From an uncultured Pseudoflavonifractor sp. (GTDB lineage: Bacteria; Bacillota; Clostridia; Oscillospirales; Oscillospiraceae): DNA of 64,000 bases. The notes beneath the pieces are model-generated. The model was not told the origin of the DNA, searched no databases, and saw only the letters and a program-made list of their open reading frames with translations. Positions 59,401 to 64,000 of this stretch are shown here, in pieces. The translations under genes and the position numbers were made by a program. The stretch spans positions 18,043 through 82,042 of the forward strand of contig NZ_CALXGI010000007.1 of the NCBI RefSeq assembly GCF_944387805.1, written 5' to 3'. Position 1 is the first letter of the stretch; each line of letters begins with the position of its first letter.

Positions 59401-62400
59401 AGAAGAAACCGGGCCTGACCATCAAGAAGATTGATTCCGTCACCGGCAATCCTCTGAAGGGGGCAAAGTTTGAGCTTTGGGTAGCCAAGGACAACACCGA
59501 GGACGGCACCTATCAGAAACTGGAGCAGAACTTCTACTATACCGATGAAAACGGCGAAATCTACCTGGATAAGCTGGACACCGGCTGGTACAAGGTGGTG
59601 GAGGTTGATCCGCCCATCGGCTATACCCTCCGTGACCCCTCCGAGCAGACCATTTACGTGGACAACGACAAGGCTGTGGAGCTGATTTTTGAGAACACGC
59701 CCCTCAGTGCCCTGGTGGTCTGGAAGTTCGATTCCGTCACCGGCGAGGCCCTGGAGGGCGCTGTGTTCCAGGTGCGCTACCTGGGCGGCACCTCCGGCAC
59801 CGGCGGCACCGTGATCGGCACCTATAAGACCAGCGCCAACGGCAGCTTTACCGTCACCGGCCTGGAGGCGGGCACTTATGTCGTGGAGGAGCTGGCCAGT
59901 CCCAATGGCCATGTCATCGACACCGCACCCCAGACCGTGTTTATCTCCGGCAAGGAGCAGGATGTGGTACAGCTGTACTTCGGCAACTCTCCCAAGGGAA
60001 GCCTGCTGATTAAGAAGATCGACAGTGAAACCCATGAGCCGCTCAGCGATGTGGAGTTCATGATTACTACTGCCGACGGAACTGTGGTAGGCGACGCCAA
60101 CGGCAAATTTGTCACCGATAGCGCCGGTACGATTTTGGTTGAGGGTATCGACCCCGGCACCACCCTGGTGGTCAAGGAAACCCGAGCTAAGACCGGCTAT
60201 GAGCTGGACGATACTCCCCAGACCGCCACGATCAAGGCGGGACAGACCGTCACCCTCGAATTCCGCAATGCTCCCCAGGGCTGTCTCCTCATTACCAAGG
60301 TGGACAGCGTGACCCACAAGCCCCTGTCCGGCGTTCAGTTCAAGATTGCCGGGTGCAACGGCTGCGAGTATCCGGCAGGCACCTACACTACCGACGCCAA
60401 CGGCCAGATCAAGCTGAGCCACATTCCCTCCGGCTGCTACTCCATTACGGAAACCAAGGCCGCAGCGGGCTATCTGCTTAACGGTACCGCCCAGACCGTC
60501 AAGGTGGAGAGCGGCAGCTGCAAGGAAGTCACCATCGCCAATGAGCCGCTGGGTGGACTGGTCATCAAGAAGATGGACAGCGTAACCAAGGAACCTCTCA
60601 GCGAGGTGACTTTCAAAGTGACCACCACGGACGGGGCCGTAGTCGGTACGTCCAACGGTGAGTTCCGCACCGATGAAAACGGTTATATCACCATCCCCGA
60701 CCTGGAGCCGGGTGGCTATGTGGTGCAGGAGGTCAAGGCCAAGGAGGGCTACCTGCTGGACAACACCCCCAAGACCATCCAGATCAAGGATCATCAGACC
60801 TACACCCTGGAGTTCTTCAACCAACCCAAGGGCAATCTTATCATCAACAAGCTGGATTCCGTTACCAAGGCTCCCCTGGAGGGCGTGGAGTTTGAGCTGA
60901 CCTACTCCGACGGCTCCTATGTGGACGCAGAAGGCGGCACCCTCTCCAGCAAGGGCCTTTATACCACCGATGAAAACGGCCAGATCATCCTGTCCGGGCT
61001 GACCGGCACCATTGTGGTGACGGAAACCAAGACCATCGAGGGTTATACCATCCACGAACAAACCCGTACCCAGACGGTGGTCATCAACCCCAACGACACC
61101 CAGGAGCTGACCTTCTACAACGACCCTGTGGGCGGCGTGGAGATCATCAAGGTTGACGAAGCGGATAAAACGGAGCGGCTGGCCAATGCCACTTTTGAAA
61201 TCCGCCAGATGAATGACGCCCTGGTGGATACCGTGACCACCGACAAGTATGGCCGGGTGTTCCTGGCCCTGGAGGACGGGGCCTATTATGCGGTGGAGAT
61301 CGAGGCCCCGGAGGGCTATAAGCTGGATGATACCCCCCACTACTTTGAGGTGGTGGACGGCAAGACCAGTAAGCTGACCGTGACCAACAAAGCCTTCTCC
61401 GGCATCCTCATACACAAGACCGACAGCAGCACCGGCAAGGGCATCTACGGCGTGACTTTCCTGCTGTATGACGCCAACAATAACCCTGTGGGCCAGTACA
61501 CCAGCGACAACCAGGGCTACGTCTACATTGAGAACATCGAAACCGGGCGCTACTATCTCCGTGAGCTGGAGAACGAGGGGTACATCCTGGACACCCAGCG
61601 CAAGACCGTCTATGTAAAGTCCGGCGAGACAACCTTGGTGGAGTGGGAGAACACCCCCATCATGGGGCAGATCCAGATCATCAAGAAGTCTGCGGACGAT
61701 AACCCCATCAACGCCCTGCCCGCCGGGACGCTGCTGGAAGGAGCTGTGTTTGAGGTCTACGACAAGGCGGGCAATGTGGTGGACACCATTGTGTCCGACT
61801 ACAATGGCAGAGCGGTATCCAAGCTCCTGCCCCTGGGCCGCTATACCATCCGTGAGGTACAGGCCCCCGACTATTACTCCATCAATCCCACCGTCCTGAC
61901 CGCATACCTGGATTATGAGGGCCAGATCGTGACCTTCGAGGTGGAGGACAACAGCGTGTCCACCGGCGTATCCATCAAAAAGACCGGCTATGCCGAGGTC
62001 ATGCCCAACCAGCCCATCCGGTACACCATCACCGGCATCGGAAACACCTCTACCGTGCCGCTGTCCTCCTTCTACTGGAGAGACACGCTGCCCGGTCAGG
62101 TGCAGCTTTCCAAGGTGGTCACCGGCACCTACAACCAGCAGCTCTCCTATAAGATCGTCTATAAGACCAATCTGAAAGACAGCTATCAGACCCTGGCAGA
62201 CAGCCTTTCCACCACCAAGAACTATGTGCTGGAAGCCAGCCCTGCGGCCCTGGGCCTTGCCTCCAACGAGCGTGTCACTGAGATCATGTTCGTGTTCGGC
62301 ACCGTCAAGGGCGGCTTTGGTCAGGTGGAAACCGCCTATATCCACGGCAATGTGGTGAATGGCCTTGCCAATGGCTCCAGCATTGTCAATGTGGCCGATG

Positions 62401-62501
62401 TGGGCGGCGTCTACAATGGTCAGTGGATTCAGGCCGTGAGCCGCTGGGTGACCAAGGTTTACGCCAAGACCATTACGACCCTGCCCAAAACCGGGTATTA
62501 A
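56499..62501 (+). CDS. Giant CnaB/SpaA-repeat adhesin with thioester-domain-like head, ending in LPKTGY
   Basis: This 2,000-residue surface protein has a signal peptide and a head domain resembling Cys-Gln thioester adhesins: EIPAYCVNPN (Cys78) and YYATKMALW, where Lys138 replaces the expected Gln. About 16 CnaB/SpaA-like repeats then run from residue ~345 to ~1815, each opening like KKIDSVTGNPLKGAKFEL and closing with a VxE...GYxLD strand that usually carries the isopeptide Glu. A final beta domain precedes TTLPKTGY, and the protein stops there. The normal hydrophobic helix and charged tail after LPxTG are absent. AAAGGAGG precedes the ATG. The upstream sortase is its likely partner. It probably makes a long stalk for cell contact during mating. 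Confidence 0.9.
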   Translation: MTRRLLALVLCIATLLSLCTGFASAANTVEDALGEVDIYNGGYELAYLSINGRVQSQKYTYYNYINAAGQQKEIPAYCVNPNLYGVPQTVGVGESISYLAEEKTSDPKVMGIIANGYPTRGLAELNLENKYQAYYATKMALWCYLLSNWNINNLKVNPSLSGVELTRAQKILAATKDIYARGTSWTETLSPSVTCTPDRDTAYAVTVDGKQYKQQVFTFWSKTWVCDYTVNVGFTDPASVPEGTRIVDLNNQDITTITTEGTGDGYAGQFKVLYPADSIQGETGSVQLSFSTNVYKYAVFYAVCQEKDTYGNLQNYVVDTDPTVTMNLSAYSNYADNPDDEPDETGLRILKYETGTELPLSGARFEVIGPDGDSIGSFVTDSNGEIYIPLLKTGNYTVIEREAPNHYLISKEPTQNVTVVYDEIAEVTYFNDPYGSLRIEKKSNTGMNLPGAVITIEHIESGQTYTTTTNSAGCAIFTEIKPGAYRVQEKTAPVGWKLDDTIYTTTVVAGETTTLPIINEELPGLRIVKYDRKNYLAMPGVTFEVFRDEVSLGKFQTDAFGEILLTDLEPGTYRAVEVDTGNDGYILDTTPQSVELKAGDGIKELTFFNDMKPGMRLIKVDSADPSKVIPNAVFEIKSVAGDYGPEEFTTDENGEIDLSHLPAGAYVVTEKSCPGYIIDEAQRIIQLDPNEDAQFVFTNSIKPSFQLIKLSADGSRLAGVTFRIAKIEDGSHYLDRTTNSQGEILIADLEPGVYSVKETATVADHILDPTEYHVELFPGQTSTITIQNDKRPDLTIRKTDKDTGEPISGVTFTLNYADGPTITTEPTGEDGTVTIENLLPGVYTVTEQSVPEGYILDATPQQVTLEPNRDATVQFQNYKRPTLTIHKVDINGNALTGAIFEVKTKAGVKIGDFPVGPDGSITVENIHLDEGYYVVTEIQAPDGYILDSTPHEVYLRPGKTTEISIENEKKPGLTIKKIDSVTGNPLKGAKFELWVAKDNTEDGTYQKLEQNFYYTDENGEIYLDKLDTGWYKVVEVDPPIGYTLRDPSEQTIYVDNDKAVELIFENTPLSALVVWKFDSVTGEALEGAVFQVRYLGGTSGTGGTVIGTYKTSANGSFTVTGLEAGTYVVEELASPNGHVIDTAPQTVFISGKEQDVVQLYFGNSPKGSLLIKKIDSETHEPLSDVEFMITTADGTVVGDANGKFVTDSAGTILVEGIDPGTTLVVKETRAKTGYELDDTPQTATIKAGQTVTLEFRNAPQGCLLITKVDSVTHKPLSGVQFKIAGCNGCEYPAGTYTTDANGQIKLSHIPSGCYSITETKAAAGYLLNGTAQTVKVESGSCKEVTIANEPLGGLVIKKMDSVTKEPLSEVTFKVTTTDGAVVGTSNGEFRTDENGYITIPDLEPGGYVVQEVKAKEGYLLDNTPKTIQIKDHQTYTLEFFNQPKGNLIINKLDSVTKAPLEGVEFELTYSDGSYVDAEGGTLSSKGLYTTDENGQIILSGLTGTIVVTETKTIEGYTIHEQTRTQTVVINPNDTQELTFYNDPVGGVEIIKVDEADKTERLANATFEIRQMNDALVDTVTTDKYGRVFLALEDGAYYAVEIEAPEGYKLDDTPHYFEVVDGKTSKLTVTNKAFSGILIHKTDSSTGKGIYGVTFLLYDANNNPVGQYTSDNQGYVYIENIETGRYYLRELENEGYILDTQRKTVYVKSGETTLVEWENTPIMGQIQIIKKSADDNPINALPAGTLLEGAVFEVYDKAGNVVDTIVSDYNGRAVSKLLPLGRYTIREVQAPDYYSINPTVLTAYLDYEGQIVTFEVEDNSVSTGVSIKKTGYAEVMPNQPIRYTITGIGNTSTVPLSSFYWRDTLPGQVQLSKVVTGTYNQQLSYKIVYKTNLKDSYQTLADSLSTTKNYVLEASPAALGLASNERVTEIMFVFGTVKGGFGQVETAYIHGNVVNGLANGSSIVNVADVGGVYNGQWIQAVSRWVTKVYAKTITTLPKTGY

Positions 62502-62504
62502 GCC

Positions 62505-64000
62505 GTGAAGCGCAATCAGAATTTTCGCAGTGCCGCCCCTTTGTGGGCGGCACTGTCTGTTCTGGTGATTTGGGCCGCTCTGCTGATTGCCACCGCCTAC
62601 GAGGACGGTATGAACCTATTTACCCTGATGGAGCACATATCCGGGCAGTTTGCCCATCCGTTCTCCATCCAGTGGAAACCCCACTCCATGAAGGTTGTGT
62701 TGATCTGTCTGGTGTGTTACTGCTGCGGAATCGGCTTGTATTACACCTCCAGGGAGAATCGCAGGCCCGGAGAGGAGTATGGCTCAGCCAAATGGGGCGA
62801 CCCCAAGGCCCTCTGCAAGAAGTACATGGATGCTAAGAATCCGCTGTCCAACGTGATCCTTACTAGAAACGTATCTATCAGCTTCAACAGCTACAAGCAC
62901 CGGCGGAACCTCAACATCGTCGTAGTGGGCGGCTCCGGTTCCGGCAAGACCCGCTTTGTGGCCAAACCCTGGCTTTACAGCGCAAACTGCTCCTATATCG
63001 TCACAGACCCCAAGGGGGAGCTGCTGCGGGCTTCCGGGAATCTGCTCAAAGAGATGGGATATGAGATCGTGGTATTCAACCTGATCGACCCCAGCCAATC
63101 GGATGGCTATAACCCCTTCGCCTATATCCGCAACGAGGCCGACGTGCTGAAGCTGATGGACAATCTGATCCGCAACACCACCCCCAAAAACGCAAATAAC
63201 TCTGACCCATTCTGGGAGAAAGCGGAAATTGCATTGGATTCCGCTCTCATGCTCTATCTGCTCCATGAGGCTCCGCCTTATGAGCAAAACCTTGAAATGA
63301 TTACCTACCTGCTGACCTGTGCGCAGGTGCGAGAGGAGGATGAGCAATACCAAAGCCCTCTGGATCAACTGTTTCTGGAGCTGGAGTACAACAAGCCAGA
63401 TCACATAGCAGTCCATCAGTATAAGATTTTCAAACAGGCCGCAGGCAAGACGGCAAAGACAATTCTTGTGTCGGCAGCTGTCCGTCTAGCGGCATTGGCC
63501 ATGCCGCAGTTTGCCGCCATGACCTTCAGGGACGACATGGACTTCGGTTCTCTTGGAGAACGCAAGAGAGCCATTTTTTGTGTCATCCCTGTGGCAGACG
63601 GTAGCATGAACTACCTCGTAGGTATGCTCTACACCCAATGCTTCCAGGAGCTGTACCGGGTGGCGGATGAAAAGTACAAAGGCAAGCTGCCCATCCCGGT
63701 GCGTGTCATCCAGGATGAATGGGCCAACGTTGCCCAGCCAGACAGCTACCCCAAAATCCTGGCCACTTGCCGCAGCTATAATATCAGTCTCAATATCATT
63801 GTCCAGAACATCGCTCAGATCAAAAACATCTACGAAAAGGAATGGGAGAGTATCATCGGCAACTGTGATACTCTCCTATTTTTAGGCGGCGGCAACGAGC
63901 CGACCTCTCTGGAGTTTATGAGTAAGCTGCTGGGCAAGGAAACGCTGGACACCCGCACCCGTGGCCTGACCCGTGGGCACAGCGGCTCCAGCTCCACCAA
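62505..64000 (+). CDS. VirD4/TraG-type coupling protein (5' part, cut by the window end)
   Basis: About 498 codons are visible. Two N-terminal membrane helices (about residues 11-32 and 62-84) precede a VirD4 ATPase domain with Walker A VVGGSGSGKTR near residue 140, TDPKGELLRASG and VIQDEWANVAQP as the Walker B region. The family brings the relaxase-DNA complex to the mating channel. The start is GTG at 62505, 3 bp after the adhesin stop, without a clear ribosome site, suggesting coupling to adhesin translation. The remaining C-terminus lies beyond the window. Confidence 0.9.
   Translation, partial: MKRNQNFRSAAPLWAALSVLVIWAALLIATAYEDGMNLFTLMEHISGQFAHPFSIQWKPHSMKVVLICLVCYCCGIGLYYTSRENRRPGEEYGSAKWGDPKALCKKYMDAKNPLSNVILTRNVSISFNSYKHRRNLNIVVVGGSGSGKTRFVAKPWLYSANCSYIVTDPKGELLRASGNLLKEMGYEIVVFNLIDPSQSDGYNPFAYIRNEADVLKLMDNLIRNTTPKNANNSDPFWEKAEIALDSALMLYLLHEAPPYEQNLEMITYLLTCAQVREEDEQYQSPLDQLFLELEYNKPDHIAVHQYKIFKQAAGKTAKTILVSAAVRLAALAMPQFAAMTFRDDMDFGSLGERKRAIFCVIPVADGSMNYLVGMLYTQCFQELYRVADEKYKGKLPIPVRVIQDEWANVAQPDSYPKILATCRSYNISLNIIVQNIAQIKNIYEKEWESIIGNCDTLLFLGGGNEPTSLEFMSKLLGKETLDTRTRGLTRGHSGSSST

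Larger units (their letters stand above)
33597..64000 (+). mobile_element. Integrative and conjugative element (Tn1549/CTn-like), left 30.4 kb
   Basis: From the sigK break to the window end, almost every gene belongs to a Firmicutes conjugative element: RepA_N, ParA, ParB, giant methylase/helicase, TnpV, DUF3848/DUF3846, Toprim primase-like, MT-A70, MobC, MobP-type relaxase, DUF3801/PcfB-like, sortase, CnaB adhesin and VirD4. All are on the plus strand and mostly overlap or abut. GC is visibly lower than in the host genes. The mating-pair channel (VirB4, VirB6 and peptidase homologues) and the recombinase are expected beyond 64000. Confidence 0.92.

Noticed and set aside
58797..62345. Very long open frame on the minus strand opposite the CnaB adhesin
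   Set aside because: Shadow of repetitive coding DNA; the product mirrors the repeat pattern and has no recognisable domain or start signal.

Overview
The window reads as a chromosome segment of a GC-rich, anaerobic, endospore-forming Firmicute carrying the left part of a large integrated conjugative element. I infer a gut Oscillospiraceae relative (Flavonifractor, Lawsonibacter or Intestinimonas type). The reasons are oxygen-sensitive metabolism (pyruvate formate-lyase, sensory [FeFe]-hydrogenase homologue, flavodiiron protein), AGGAGG-type ribosome binding sites, a truncated sporulation sigma-K gene, Agr-like two-component systems and a Tn1549/CTn-like element. The genus is inferred from gene content only. 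No rRNA, tRNA or CRISPR array was seen.

Chromosomal part (1 to about 33,600). A ROK sugar kinase and a homocysteine methyltransferase-family protein come first. A surface carbohydrate operon follows: a domain-permuted GH3 glycosidase with two membrane segments, a small membrane protein and a lipoprotein. Next, on the minus strand, are an LytTR/GHKL two-component system, a free-standing corrinoid protein, and a sensory hydrogenase homologue coupled to a SpoIIE phosphatase. The plus strand then carries an M3 peptidase, a small XRE regulator, a single-chain flavodiiron/triple-rubredoxin/NADH reductase, a second LytTR/GHKL pair and a GH2 glycosidase. A minus-strand pfl operon encodes the glycyl-radical domain as a separate gene. 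The remaining genes are a GT2-TPR protein, an AGCS symporter, glycerate kinase, an AlkD-like protein, a TetR regulator and two small membrane proteins.

Integrated element (about 33,600 to the end). The host gene sigK is broken after the codons for His-Ile-Ile, and foreign sequence of lower GC begins there. In order the element holds: a structured leader with an antisense promoter, a RepA_N initiator whose 3' end runs into eight 23-bp repeats, parA and parB, several accessory proteins, a 2,914-residue methylase/helicase with tnpV encoded in another frame, DUF3848/YodL/DUF3846 and Toprim proteins, a hairpin cluster (candidate oriT), a fused MT-A70 methyltransferase-MobC, a MobP-type relaxase and a DUF3801/PcfB-like protein. 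A surface module follows (secreted membrane protein, class D-like sortase, stalk-domain protein, 2,000-residue CnaB/SpaA adhesin ending in LPKTGY) and then a VirD4 coupling protein cut by the window edge. The mating channel, the recombinase and the right end lie outside the window.

The most interesting reading is a conjugative element sitting in sigK, analogous in position to the skin elements of Bacillus subtilis and Clostridioides difficile. If it excises precisely in the mother cell, horizontal transfer and sporulation would be linked. Other notable points are the overprinted tnpV, the repeat-truncated repA, the MTase-MobC fusion, and the recurring Glu-Arg-stop ending of ten of the 20 complete element genes (19 if the overprinted tnpV is left out).
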